Positions 50,700 through 59,847 of a stretch of 64,000 nucleotides of DNA are shown here, piece by piece. Source of the stretch: Roseomonas aeriglobus (lineage in GTDB: Bacteria; Pseudomonadota; Alphaproteobacteria; Sphingomonadales; Sphingomonadaceae); NCBI GenBank assembly GCA_016937575.1, contig JAFHKN010000002.1, positions 2,356,001 to 2,420,000 on the forward strand, written 5' to 3'. The notes beneath the pieces were generated by a model. That model made no database searches, had not been told where the DNA came from, and worked only from the letters and a program-made list of their open reading frames with translations. Within the stretch, counting starts at the first letter, position 1. The number at the start of each line of letters is the position of its first letter. The position numbers and the translations under genes were made by a program.

Positions 50700-51980
50700 C
50701 TAGTCCGTGGCCTTTACCCGCCGTCGTACCGGCCAGGCCCAGGCACCGCGCGACACCCCGCGCAGTACCGCCTCCGCCGGCCCCATCTCGTACCGCGCGA
50801 GCCACCAGCGACAGAATATCGCGGTCGCGACCCAGATCGCCGCCGCCACCCCCCATAGGCCGGGAAGCGCGAAGCGACCGACCAGTCCCCCCGCATAGAA
50901 GATCAGCGAGCCGAGGATTGCCTGGAGCGCATAGACGCTAAGCGTCATCCGCCCCAGCGAACGCAGCGTTTCGACTTGCCCGAACCAGCCGGCACGCAGC
51001 ATGGCGACGATCGCGCCGACATGACCGAGCGTCACCAGAAGTCGCGCAGGCTGGAACAGGGCATCGGACAGCGCCCACAGCGCGGGTGAAACAGCCGAAG
51101 ATCCGATATCGAGCCCGCTCGTCGCCCCGCACCATACCGCCACTGCGCGCAACGGCAGGCCCAGACCATATCCGATGGCCATCAGACGCCACCAGGTCGG
51201 TGGCGGGGCGGTGCCGGTCAGGACGCCCAGGCGGAACACTATGATGCCGATCATCATGAAGGCGACGCTTTCCGCGACCTCCAGCCAACCGGTTCCGCTG
51301 ATATTCTCGTCGAGCCAGAACCGTTCGCTCCAGCGCAGAAGCGACAGCCAATGGGTGCGCTGCTCAATCGCCGCTGCCCGGGCCTGTTCCGTCGGTCGAA
51401 CGCGATCGCTGGCGATCCGTGCGGCCTGTGCGGCTTGCGTCTCCACGCGACCGGCGGCGAGGTCGGCGCGTCCCGCCTGCGCCTGCGCGACCACGCCCCA
51501 GGTGCGATAGCCTGCATTGACCGACAGCCCGGTCAGCAGCACGCCGGCAACGAGCGCGAGCACCATCGATCGCGCTCGACGAAAGGCGAGCAGCGCGAAC
51601 CCGCTGATGCCGTAGGTCCACAGGATTTCGCCCGGCCACAGGAACACGAGCCATTCGACGATGCCAAACGCCATCAGCGCGAGACACCGCCGCGCCCACA
51701 CGTCGATCACCCCCGCCCCCGCGGCGGATTCGTCCGCACCGCGCAGCATCAGCACCATGCTGGCGCCGAACAGGATGGTGAAGAGGCCGCGCATCGTGCC
51801 GTCGACAAGCAGGGTTTGCAGACCCCAGCCGATCCACTGCGCATCAAGCGCCGGGGGAAAACGATCGACCGGATACGCGGTCACACCGCCCATCTTGCAG
51901 ATCGTCATCAGCAGGATGCCGCAGATGGCGACGCCCCGCAGCACGTCGAGCGCGGCAATTCGACTATCCTGGGGACGCAT
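50700..51980 (-). CDS. DUF418 family membrane protein
   Basis: Protein of 426 residues with about ten membrane helices. N-terminus RIAALDVLRGVAICGILLMTI is the DUF418 start, and LGRMTLSVYALQAILGSLIFY with FALPGLWGVAAAIWVATAIF is its C-terminal part. Related to acyltransferase-3-like membrane proteins; often described as putative transporters or lipid/cell-wall modifiers. Function unknown. It lies convergent to nusG. Confidence 0.85.
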   Translation of the reverse strand: MRPQDSRIAALDVLRGVAICGILLMTICKMGGVTAYPVDRFPPALDAQWIGWGLQTLLVDGTMRGLFTILFGASMVLMLRGADESAAGAGVIDVWARRCLALMAFGIVEWLVFLWPGEILWTYGISGFALLAFRRARSMVLALVAGVLLTGLSVNAGYRTWGVVAQAQAGRADLAAGRVETQAAQAARIASDRVRPTEQARAAAIEQRTHWLSLLRWSERFWLDENISGTGWLEVAESVAFMMIGIIVFRLGVLTGTAPPPTWWRLMAIGYGLGLPLRAVAVWCGATSGLDIGSSAVSPALWALSDALFQPARLLVTLGHVGAIVAMLRAGWFGQVETLRSLGRMTLSVYALQAILGSLIFYAGGLVGRFALPGLWGVAAAIWVATAIFCRWWLARYEMGPAEAVLRGVSRGAWAWPVRRRVKATD

Positions 51981-52229
51981 ATACTCTCCGCGAAGTCGGT
52001 CGAATGCTCGGATCGGGCCGGACCAACTGCCGACGCGATTGTCCGAAAATCGAGCAACTTACTCGGGATATCGTCTACGCTAGCGAGAGTTAATCGACTG
52101 TGTCGCTAACAATTTCCCGTTTCCCGCACCGCAGGAAACGTGGCTTGCCATAGACGAAAAATACGTGTCGATTTGGTGGTAATTAACCCGGGGCAACGCA
52201 CCCCGCGTAAATTTGGGTTTACTGGCATC

Positions 52230-52982
52230 ATGGCCCATGACGTGCTCATCCACAAACTCCGCAGCCTGATCGAGCTGACGGCCGATGATGAGCGCGCAGT
52301 GCGGTCGCTGAGTGCGCAGCGCACGCAGGTATCGCGACACCGCGATATTCTGCCACGGCTGCGCGAACCTGATTTCGTCTATGTGATCGTATCGGGGTGG
52401 GCGGCACGATATGGCCTTCGCGCGGACGGTTCGCGTCGCATCACCGGCTTCATGTTGCGGGGCGATTTCTGCGGAATCCACGCCGTTGCGGGGGCGGCGA
52501 TGGACCATGCCATCGTCGCGATCACCGATTGCGAGATGGCGGCAATTCCGATCGCCGAGATGGAGGCGCTGGTCGCGCGCGTGCCGCTGATCGGCAAGGC
52601 GCTGTGGCGCGCGAAGCTGATCGACGAGGCGATCCTGCGGCAGTGGCTGTTGTCGTCGGGGGACGCCCTGCAAGCGATCGCGCGAATGCTCTGCGAGCTC
52701 CACGCACGCGCGCGCGCCGCGGAACTCTACCACGACGGCGCGTGCGAGGTGCCGATTACCCAGGAACAGCTGGGCGATGCCGTGGGCCTGACCGGCGTCC
52801 ACACCAATCGCACGCTGCAGAAACTGCGGTCCTTCGGCTATATCGAATTCGCAAACGGCCATCTCCGGATCCTGCAGCCACAGGAACTGACGACGCTGGC
52901 ACAATGGAACGACCGCTATCTCGCGCCGTGGCAGTCAAAAGATGCGCGGCGGCTGGAACGAGAGGCGGCCAACGCCTTCTGA
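52230..52982 (+). CDS. Crp/Fnr family transcriptional regulator
   Basis: Protein of 250 residues. Cyclic-nucleotide-like sensor domain (VYVIVSGWAARYGLRADGSRRITGFMLRGDFCGIHAVAGA) and C-terminal winged HTH (PITQEQLGDAVGLTGVHTNRTLQKLRSFGYIEF). No conserved Cys cluster of the FNR type and no complete cAMP-binding signature, so the ligand is unknown. ATG at 52230 chosen; the weak GGGT upstream and long 5' frame make it uncertain by a few residues. The gap 51981-52229 holds its promoter and nothing else recognised. Confidence 0.87.
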   Translation: MAHDVLIHKLRSLIELTADDERAVRSLSAQRTQVSRHRDILPRLREPDFVYVIVSGWAARYGLRADGSRRITGFMLRGDFCGIHAVAGAAMDHAIVAITDCEMAAIPIAEMEALVARVPLIGKALWRAKLIDEAILRQWLLSSGDALQAIARMLCELHARARAAELYHDGACEVPITQEQLGDAVGLTGVHTNRTLQKLRSFGYIEFANGHLRILQPQELTTLAQWNDRYLAPWQSKDARRLEREAANAF

Positions 52983-52998
52983 GCCTGATCGCCCCTTG

Positions 52999-53931
52999 TC
53001 AGTCTTCGTGCCGATCCCAACCGCCGGATTTGGCGGCGCGTAGCCGATCGTCGATCGCTCGGACATCGGGAACGGTCGTCCCGGACCGCGATGTGCTGCT
53101 GCTCCAGTCGGTCAACTGGGCGAGATCGGGCAGCCACGGCGGCGGCGGTTCGAAGCGCGAGGGCGGGCCCTGGAACGCCTCATAGGCGGCGCGAGCCACT
53201 TTTGCCTGATCGTCCTGTCGACGGCGTTCGGCGAGATAGTCGGCAGCGCGGCGATGACTCCACGCCTCGCTCGTCTCGCCCCGACGGCGCTTCATATAGG
53301 GCGCCTCCTCCCACAATTGCGTCGTGCGATAATGCATCTTCAACAGGCTGAGCGCCTGGTCCGCGGTCATTGGCGGGATCGGCGGCGGCGCATTTGACCG
53401 CCAGGCATCGTACTCCGCACTGTCCGGACAGCTTTCGGCAAGCAGCGCCATTTCCAGGCGTTCGTAGCCGAGTTCGAGCGCAAGCCGCATTTCACGCTTG
53501 AAGGCGGGGCAGGTCTTTGCCCGGTGATAGAAGGCGGAATGGGAAAATCCGGCCGCCGCCGCAGCAAGGCGAACGTTCGCGCAGGCGCTGAGCGCAAAGA
53601 GGAACGCCTGTTCGCCGGCGCGGGTCAGTCGCCCGGGGCGCTGCCGGCGCATCTGAAGTTGCCCCTTCGTGGTGCGCATCAGGCGGACCGGCCGGTCAGC
53701 CGTGGCCAAGGCGTCCATTGTCTGGGCCAGGCGGGCATGAGCAACGGCGAGTGCTGCATCCCACCGGGCGGCAAAGCCCGGATCGCGAGCCCGACGCTTC
53801 GTCATGGTGCCGCGGTGGATGTCCAGCCTGCGATAGGTTTCGCGAACATTGCCGGTCTGTTCGAGGTCGGCGAGGAAGGCGCGGTTCTGGAGCGCCTGAT
53901 TGCGGGTGATCCATTTGGCCATGCGCAACAT
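52999..53931 (-). CDS. Putative DNA-binding protein with two HTH-like segments
   Basis: Protein of 310 residues. Segments NRAFLADLEQTGNVRETYRRLDIHRGTMTKRRARDPGFAARW and AFLFALSACANVRLAAAAAGFSHSAFYHRAKTCPAFKREM look like two helix-turn-helix units, reminiscent of terminase small-subunit or transposase-type DNA-binding domains. The remainder is Arg-rich and without a recognised motif. It starts at 53931 or, less likely, the ATG 9 nt later. A perfect palindrome lies 5 nt upstream of the ATG and could be an autoregulatory site. Phage or mobile-element origin is possible; no other phage genes are nearby. Confidence 0.55.
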   Translation of the reverse strand: MLRMAKWITRNQALQNRAFLADLEQTGNVRETYRRLDIHRGTMTKRRARDPGFAARWDAALAVAHARLAQTMDALATADRPVRLMRTTKGQLQMRRQRPGRLTRAGEQAFLFALSACANVRLAAAAAGFSHSAFYHRAKTCPAFKREMRLALELGYERLEMALLAESCPDSAEYDAWRSNAPPPIPPMTADQALSLLKMHYRTTQLWEEAPYMKRRRGETSEAWSHRRAADYLAERRRQDDQAKVARAAYEAFQGPPSRFEPPPPWLPDLAQLTDWSSSTSRSGTTVPDVRAIDDRLRAAKSGGWDRHED

Positions 53932-53935
53932 GTGA

Positions 53936-53949
53936 TAGGAAATTTCCTA
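53936..53949. promoter_or_regulatory. 14-bp perfect palindrome upstream of the HTH gene
   Basis: TAGGAAATTTCCTA, fully palindromic, 5 to 18 nt upstream of the ATG at 53931. AT-rich in a GC-rich genome, which makes chance less likely. Candidate operator, perhaps bound by the gene's own product. Confidence 0.55.
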
Positions 53950-54001
53950 CATTGCAAGCGCGCGCGAAGATAGCGACGCTATTTTCGAGACGTTCGCAGC
54001 A

Positions 54002-54052
54002 CGGCCGGCGGGGCTAAGCCTCGATCGACGCCGCGGGCTTTGCCCACGGCGC
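54002..54052. repeat. Second copy of the nusG-downstream repeat
   Basis: Shares the core GGCGGGG-C-AAGCC-TCGA-CGACG-CGCGGGCTT-GCCCAC-GCGC arrangement with 50563-50611, allowing small changes and one gap. Both copies contain the GGGCTT/GCCC hairpin. It sits in the 309-nt gap 53932-54240, which otherwise holds nothing recognised besides the palindrome. Confidence 0.55.
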
Positions 54053-54240
54053 TGCCAAAGTTTGCATCGCCGCCTACAGCCTTCGCGGCGCGGCAAACGG
54101 TGCTTCGACAGGTTCGGCACGAATGCGTGGGAAAGCTTTTATCAGCGGCGTGGCGGAGCCACGCCGTCGGCCGGTCGCTGCGCACCGCCGACCGAGCTCG
54201 CGCTTTTGGCGAACGTCGCGCGGGAATTGGCGCTGGCGCG

Positions 54241-54558
54241 TTAGTCTTCCGCTGCAATCCTTACTCTGAGACCATCCAGCGCTTCGCTGAACGGCAATTG
54301 GCACGACAGGCGCGACGTGTCGTCGCGCTCGCTCGCCGCGCCGAGCAGATCGTCCTCGTCCTCGCTCATCGGCGGCAGTTTGTCGGCAAAATCCGGGTCG
54401 ACATGGACGTGGCACGTGGCACACGAACAGCAACCGCCGCACAGCGCCAGGAGCTCGTCGAACCCATTGTCACGAATGACTTCCATGACGGACAGGCCGG
54501 CCTGCCCCTCGACCGCGCGTTCGGTGCCGTCGCGGGTGGTGACGATCAATGTTGGCAT
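54241..54558 (-). CDS. 2Fe-2S ferredoxin, adrenodoxin type
   Basis: Protein of 105 residues. LIVTTRDGTERAVEGQAGLSVMEVIRDNGFDELLALCGGCCSCATCHVHV holds the first three cluster cysteines of the C-x5-C-x2-C...C pattern, with the fourth in DTSRLSCQLPF. This vertebrate/adrenodoxin-type fold donates electrons to P450s and dioxygenases; it may serve the P450 at 32675-33853, though 20 kb separate them, and no reductase is in the window. It is divergent from the DNA glycosylase gene. Confidence 0.93.
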   Translation of the reverse strand: MPTLIVTTRDGTERAVEGQAGLSVMEVIRDNGFDELLALCGGCCSCATCHVHVDPDFADKLPPMSEDEDDLLGAASERDDTSRLSCQLPFSEALDGLRVRIAAED

Positions 54559-54630
54559 CGTGTCGCGGTCCTTTTGCGTTACCCCCGCGCCATGCCGCGA
54601 CCGCGCGGCCATTTCAAGGATTGCGACCCG

Positions 54631-55254
54631 ATGGGCCTGAGTGAAGACCAGTTGAAGACGTCGCTCGATGCGCTGGCCGCGATCGAACCCGGCTTTGCCG
54701 CAGCGCTGAAGCGGGTGGGCTATCCACCGGTGCGCTCCAGCGATCGCGGCTATGCGACGCTGCTGCGCACGATCATCGGCCAGCAGGTGTCGGTCGCGGC
54801 GGCGCAGTCGGTATGGACCAAGCTGTCGGCGGCGCTTGGCGACCTGACCGACCCGACGACGATCGCAGGCGTGCCGGACGAGACCTTCCGCAGCGTCGGC
54901 TTTTCCCGGCAGAAGACGGGCTATGCCAAGAGCCTGGCCGAAGAGGTGACGAGCGGACGGCTGGATCTCGCCAACCTGCCCGCGGACGATGAGGAAGCGA
55001 TCGCGCAATTGGTGCGGGTGAAGGGCATCGGGCGGTGGTCGGCCGAAATCTACCTGCTGTTCGCGGAGGGGCGGCCGGACATCTGGCCGGCGGGCGATCT
55101 GGCGGTGCAGATCGAGGTCGGGCGGATCCTGGGGCTCGACGCGCGGCCGTCCGAAAAGCTGACGCGCGACCTGGCGGAAAGCTGGCGGCCGCATCGCGGG
55201 GCGGCGGCGATCATGACGTGGCATCATTACCGGGCGGATATGCAGGTGATATAG
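54631..55254 (+). CDS. DNA-3-methyladenine glycosylase (AlkA/HhH-GPD type)
   Basis: Protein of 207 residues. YATLLRTIIGQQVSVAAAQSVWTKL marks the helical core, and LVRVKGIGRWSAEIYLLFAEGRPDIWPAGDLAVQ is the helix-hairpin-helix plus GPD motif with the catalytic Asp. It removes alkylated bases in base-excision repair. Start taken at ATG 54631 with AAGGA 10 nt upstream; another ATG at 54592 would add 13 residues. The shorter N-terminus fits family members better. Confidence 0.87.
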   Translation: MGLSEDQLKTSLDALAAIEPGFAAALKRVGYPPVRSSDRGYATLLRTIIGQQVSVAAAQSVWTKLSAALGDLTDPTTIAGVPDETFRSVGFSRQKTGYAKSLAEEVTSGRLDLANLPADDEEAIAQLVRVKGIGRWSAEIYLLFAEGRPDIWPAGDLAVQIEVGRILGLDARPSEKLTRDLAESWRPHRGAAAIMTWHHYRADMQVI

Positions 55255-55490
55255 GAGGGGGCGGCTTCGGATTGCGCTAGCAAACCGCCGACACGCCACG
55301 GCGGCCGGCGGTGCGGCGCAAGCCGCTTCGTCCGACGGCGTGGCGTCCCGAGAGGGAGTTTTTGCAGTCCGTTCCGGAAAGCGCGGGTCGCCACGCCGTC
55401 AGACGGGCCCGCTACGCGCCCCCGCTGCCCGACGGGACGAGTCCGCGGCTTGCTGGCGCAAGCCCCGGCCGTCCGCTATACGTTCTCGCC

Positions 55491-57467
55491 ATGTCCTCCG
55501 ACCTCTTCGCAGCCAAGTCCGCACCGCCAACCGACTACGACGCTTCCTCGATCGAGGTCCTCGAAGGCCTGGAGCCCGTGCGCCGTCGCCCAGGCATGTA
55601 CATCGGCGGCACCGACGAGCGGGCGCTGCATCATCTGGCGGCCGAAGTGCTCGACAACGCGATGGACGAGGCGGTGGCGGGCCACGCCACGCGGATCGAA
55701 GTGACGCTGGGCGAGGGCAACCGCCTGACGATCAGCGACAACGGCCGCGGCATTCCGGTCGATCCGCATCCGAAGTTCCCGGACAAGTCGGCGCTGGAGG
55801 TGATCCTGTCGACGCTCCACTCCGGCGGCAAGTTCACCGGCAAGGCCTATGCCACGTCGGGCGGCCTGCACGGGGTCGGCATCAGCGTGGTCAATGCGCT
55901 GTCGAAGGATACGGTCGTCGAGGTCGCGCGCAACCGCGAGCTGTTCCGCCAGCGCTTCGCCAAGGGGCAGACGCTGGGGCCGCTCGAACATCTCGGCGGC
56001 ACGCCCAATCGCCGGGGCACGACCGTCGCCTTCACGCCGGACGAGGAGATTTTTGGCGACCTGATGTTCAAGCCCGCGCGGCTGTACAAACTGGTGCGCT
56101 CGAAAGCGTATCTGTTCGCGGGCGTCGAGATCCGCTGGAAGTGCGCGCCCGAGGCCATCAGCGACGATACGCCGGCGGAGGCGACCTTCCAGTTTCCGGG
56201 GGGGCTCGCCGATCACCTGAAGGAGCAGCTGGGTACGCGCGAATGCGCGACCGCAGGGTTCTTTTCGGGATCGCAGGACTTTCCCGACGCGCAGGGTCGC
56301 GTAGAGTGGGCGGTCGCCTGGCCGCTCTGGTCGGACGGATCGTATAGCTGGTACTGCAACACCATCCCGACCCCCGACGGCGGCACCCACGAACAGGGTC
56401 TGCGCCAGGCGCTGACCCGCGGCATGCGCGCGTTCGGCGAGCTGGTCGGCAACAAGAAGGCCAAGGACCTGACCGCCGACGATGTCATGGTCGGCAGCGA
56501 GCTGATGCTCAGCGTCTTCATCCGCGAGCCACAGTTCCAGAGCCAGACCAAGGACCGGCTGACCTCGCCCGAAGCAACCGGCCTGGTCGAACGCGCCATG
56601 CGCGACCATTTCGACCATTTCCTCAGCGACAATATGGAGCGCGGCAAGGCGCTGCTCGGCTATGTGCTCGAGCGGATGGACGATCGCCTGCGCCGCAAGC
56701 AGGAACGCGAGGTCAAGCGCAAGACCGCGACATCGGGGCGGAAACTCCGCCTACCCGGCAAGCTGACCGACTGCGCCGCCGACAGCCCGGAGGGCACCGA
56801 GCTGTTCATCGTCGAGGGCGACTCCGCCGGCGGCTCGGCGAAGCAGGCGCGCGACCGCAAGACGCAGGCGATCCTGCCGATCCGCGGCAAGATCCTGAAC
56901 GTGGCGAGCGCCACCAGCGCCAAGATCCTCGCGAACCAGGAAATCGCGGACCTAATTCAGGCCTTGGGCTGCGGCACGCGCAAGGACTGCCTGCCCGATA
57001 ACCTGCGCTACGAACGCATCGTCATCATGACCGACGCCGACGTCGACGGCGCGCATATCGCGACTCTGCTGATGACCTTCTTCTTTCAGGAGATGCCCGA
57101 ACTGGTGCGGCGCGGGCATCTCTACCTTGCGCAACCCCCGCTCTACCGCCTGACGGCCGGCGCCAAGTCGCTCTACGCCCGCGACGATGCCCATCGCGCG
57201 CAGATCGAAGCCAAGGAGTTCCGCGGCAAGAAGGTCGACGTCGCGCGCTTCAAGGGGCTGGGCGAGATGAACCCGGCGCAGCTGCGCGAAACGACGATGG
57301 ACCCCAAGACCCGCAGCCTTATCCGCATCACCCTGCCCCAGGAATATGAGGAGCGCGCGGGCGTGAAGGATCTGGTCGACCGACTGATGGGCAATAATCC
57401 GGCCCACCGCTTCGCCTTCATCCAGGAAAATGCGGCACGGCTGGAGGAAGACGCGATCGACGCATGA
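55491..57467 (+). CDS. parE: DNA topoisomerase IV subunit B
   Basis: Protein of 658 residues. GHKL ATPase: SIEVLEGLEPVRRRPGMYIG, EVLDNAMDEAVAGHA with the catalytic Glu, DNGRGIPVDPHPKF, and YATSGGLHGVGISVVNAL; Toprim: LFIVEGDSAGGSAKQARDR and RIVIMTDADVDGAHIATLLMTFFF; ending with FKGLGEMNPAQLRETTMDPKTR. Together with parC (outside the window) it decatenates chromosomes. The ATG at 55491 begins the protein; no gene-like features lie in the 236-nt gap before it. Confidence 0.95.
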   Translation: MSSDLFAAKSAPPTDYDASSIEVLEGLEPVRRRPGMYIGGTDERALHHLAAEVLDNAMDEAVAGHATRIEVTLGEGNRLTISDNGRGIPVDPHPKFPDKSALEVILSTLHSGGKFTGKAYATSGGLHGVGISVVNALSKDTVVEVARNRELFRQRFAKGQTLGPLEHLGGTPNRRGTTVAFTPDEEIFGDLMFKPARLYKLVRSKAYLFAGVEIRWKCAPEAISDDTPAEATFQFPGGLADHLKEQLGTRECATAGFFSGSQDFPDAQGRVEWAVAWPLWSDGSYSWYCNTIPTPDGGTHEQGLRQALTRGMRAFGELVGNKKAKDLTADDVMVGSELMLSVFIREPQFQSQTKDRLTSPEATGLVERAMRDHFDHFLSDNMERGKALLGYVLERMDDRLRRKQEREVKRKTATSGRKLRLPGKLTDCAADSPEGTELFIVEGDSAGGSAKQARDRKTQAILPIRGKILNVASATSAKILANQEIADLIQALGCGTRKDCLPDNLRYERIVIMTDADVDGAHIATLLMTFFFQEMPELVRRGHLYLAQPPLYRLTAGAKSLYARDDAHRAQIEAKEFRGKKVDVARFKGLGEMNPAQLRETTMDPKTRSLIRITLPQEYEERAGVKDLVDRLMGNNPAHRFAFIQENAARLEEDAIDA

Positions 57468-57580
57468 TGGGCATCATCGGATCGACCGGCATCCGGATAT
57501 AAGGTCAGTCTGGACCTATCCGCTTGTGAACCTTCGAGCTTAGCGTACATTGATTTTCATCGGAAAGTGGGAGTCGATCG

Positions 57581-58837
57581 ATGAACGTCTTCGTGATGCT
57601 TGCGGCCTTGAGCGTCTCCGCCGCGCAGGACATGCCGGATCAGGACACGAAGACCGTCGTCGTGACGGCCAAGCGGCTCGACGCGACGAAGAAGGCACTG
57701 GATGCCTGCATCGCACGAAACTGCCCGCCCGATGAGGAAGTGGCCGCCGCGCTTGCGCATGCCGAGAACCAGTTCGTCGAGGGCGACTACAAAGAGGCAC
57801 GGCACACGCTGCATGGCACGATCGGTCGGGTCGACCGGCGGGCGAAGGAATATCCGGTCGCCGTCGCCAACATCTGGCGTGCCGATGCGCGCATTTCGGC
57901 GCATCTGGGGGAAGACCGCTGGATGAAAAGCGGTCAGCTGCAGGCGGTCGATGCGCTGAAGGCCGGCTTGGACCATGCCGACGATCGCGTGCTCCTCCAA
58001 CGCCTGCAGATCGGCGACGCCTTCATGAAGCAAGGCAGGATCGACATGGGCCTCGCCCGGTACCGGCTTGTCGTCGATCAGGCCGACAAGCTGAAGCGCC
58101 CGGGCGTAAAGGGCACGGCAATGCTGCGCATTCTGCTAGTCGAAGCAGGGCTGGCCGGTTTGCCCGCGAACTCTCTACATCCAGCGACTCGTTATGGCGC
58201 GAGCGATGCGAACTTTCGTGAGGCCAAGAAGTCGGCTGCAGCGCTGCTGGCGACGACCGAACCCGAACTGTCCGGCTTTCGTGACGCGGCGCGGTTGATC
58301 GATGCTCGCCTGGATGCGCAGAAGGGCGACATGCGTGGGATCGACGCGATCGCGGCAGCTTACGCGAAGAACAAGCCTTCGCAGGCGGTGCTGCTTTATG
58401 CGCCGCTAATGAAAGATTTCGGGACCTTTTTCGACCCGTCTCGTGTCGGATCGCAGCCGGACGCATTCTTCGACGATCAGTGGATCGACGCTACCTTCCT
58501 GATCGCTGCCGATGGCCGAGTGAAGGATGTTGAAGTGCTGCGCGAGAGCGGCAAACTCAACCCCGTATGGGTCAAGCCGGTCTTGGAAACGATCGCACGC
58601 CGACGCTACGCCCCTTTGAACGTCCCTTCGGACATGAACGGGATGCGGCGGGTTGAACGGTATACGTTGACGTCCCCCTGGAGTGGCGCCGCATTGGGAA
58701 GCAACATTCGCCAGCGCAGCGGAGTGCCGCGCCTTGAGGTCCTGGATCTCACGGCCGATCCCAAGACCAGTGCCTCGACGGATACGTCGCCCAGGACTGG
58801 CGCGGCGGGGACCGAGCCCTCAGTTCCCGCTGATTAA
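57581..58837 (+). CDS. Exported protein with C-terminal TonB-like domain
   Basis: Protein of 418 residues. Signal peptide MNVFVMLAALSVSAAQ; then KTVVVTAKRLDATKKAL, a motif shared with 40706-41563; a helical TPR-like middle (HAENQFVEGDYKEARHTLH, RIDMGLARYRLVVDQADKL); and a C-terminal DQWIDATFLIAADGRVKDVEVLRESGKLNP...LETIARRRYAPL, typical of TonB C-terminal-like domains. GGGAG precedes the ATG. Role unknown, possibly envelope-spanning. Overlaps tail-to-tail by 18 nt with the next gene. Confidence 0.7.
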   Translation: MNVFVMLAALSVSAAQDMPDQDTKTVVVTAKRLDATKKALDACIARNCPPDEEVAAALAHAENQFVEGDYKEARHTLHGTIGRVDRRAKEYPVAVANIWRADARISAHLGEDRWMKSGQLQAVDALKAGLDHADDRVLLQRLQIGDAFMKQGRIDMGLARYRLVVDQADKLKRPGVKGTAMLRILLVEAGLAGLPANSLHPATRYGASDANFREAKKSAAALLATTEPELSGFRDAARLIDARLDAQKGDMRGIDAIAAAYAKNKPSQAVLLYAPLMKDFGTFFDPSRVGSQPDAFFDDQWIDATFLIAADGRVKDVEVLRESGKLNPVWVKPVLETIARRRYAPLNVPSDMNGMRRVERYTLTSPWSGAALGSNIRQRSGVPRLEVLDLTADPKTSASTDTSPRTGAAGTEPSVPAD

Positions 58838-59653
58838 GTCGCCGAACCCGCCCAGCACGCTCCCCTCGCCCCGGTTCTGCCCGCCGCGCGATCCGGCGGC
58901 GGCCAGCATGCGCCCGGCCAGGCGGCTGAAGGGGAGCGACTGGACCCAGACCTTGCCCGGCCCACGCAGGCGCGCGAAGAACGCGCCTTCGCCGCCAACG
59001 ATCATGCTCTTCACACCGCCGACGCGGACCAGGTCAAAGTCAACGCTGGGGGTATAGGCCGCGAGACAGCCGGTATCGACGTGAAGTTCCTCGCCCGCGC
59101 GCAATTCGCGCTCGATGATCGCACCGCCGAACTGGACGAACACCCAGCCGTCGCCCGACAGCCGCTGCATGATGAAGCCTTCGCCGCCGAACAGGCCGGT
59201 CATGATGCGCTGCTGGAAATGCACGCCCATCGTCACGCCCTTGGCCGCGCACAGAAAGCTGTCCTTCTGGCAGATCAATGTGCCGCCGACCGTGTCGAGC
59301 TTCAGCGGCACGATCGCGCCGGGCGTGGGCGAGGCGAAGGCGACGCGCGCCTTGCCGCTGCCGTGATGGGTGAAGACCGTGGTGAACAGCGACTCACCGG
59401 TCACCAGCCGCTTGCCGGCGCCCAGCAGCTTCCCCATGAATCCACTGCCCTCGCCGCCCGAACCGTCGCCAAAGACGGTCGTCATCTCGACGGGCGCATC
59501 TTTCCAGACGAGCGACCCGGCCTCCGCCACGGCACTTTCGCCCGGATCGAGCTCGATCTCGACGAACTGAAGCTCCTGGCCCTTGATCTCGAAATCGATG
59601 TCGTCGGCAAGGCCTGCGCGCTTGTGGTGCGACCAGGGGCTGGGGGCGGTCAT
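58820..59653 (-). CDS. TIGR00266 / AIM24 family protein
   Basis: Protein of 277 residues with the all-beta repeat of the AIM24 family: FEIKGQELQFVEIELDPGESAVAEAGSLVWKD, GFMGKLLGAGKRLVTGESLFTTVFTH, QRIMTGLFGGEGFIMQRLSGDGWVFVQFGG, and GGVKSMIVGGEGAFFARLRGPGKVWVQSLPF. The family is widespread and its molecular role is unknown. No signal peptide. Confidence 0.88.
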   Translation of the reverse strand: MTAPSPWSHHKRAGLADDIDFEIKGQELQFVEIELDPGESAVAEAGSLVWKDAPVEMTTVFGDGSGGEGSGFMGKLLGAGKRLVTGESLFTTVFTHHGSGKARVAFASPTPGAIVPLKLDTVGGTLICQKDSFLCAAKGVTMGVHFQQRIMTGLFGGEGFIMQRLSGDGWVFVQFGGAIIERELRAGEELHVDTGCLAAYTPSVDFDLVRVGGVKSMIVGGEGAFFARLRGPGKVWVQSLPFSRLAGRMLAAAGSRGGQNRGEGSVLGGFGDLISGN

Positions 59654-59733
59654 GAGGGCGGTGTCCTGTCAAATAGTGTATCAGGGAGATAGGACACGGC
59701 TAACTTCCGCGCAACCGGCACTACCCTATCCAC

Positions 59734-59828
59734 CGTCATTCCTGCGAAGGCGAAAATACATAGACGTTGAAGCTGCTGGGTCTCATCTGGGCCAGCCAGA
59801 AGTGATTCCCGCCTTCGCGGGAATGACG
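59734..59828. repeat. REP-like inverted repeat
   Basis: CGTCATTCCTGCGAAGGCG (59734-59752) and CGCCTTCGCGGGAATGACG (59810-59828) are reverse complements with one mismatch in 19, separated by 57 nt. A well-known class of sphingomonad interspersed repeat. The surrounding gap 59654-59847 holds nothing else recognised. Confidence 0.8.
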
Positions 59829-59847
59829 ATCGAGAGCTTAGTCTTGA

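Noticed and set aside
52999..53931. Prophage remnant
   Set aside because: Two HTH-like segments resemble terminase small subunits, but no other phage gene or att site is visible.
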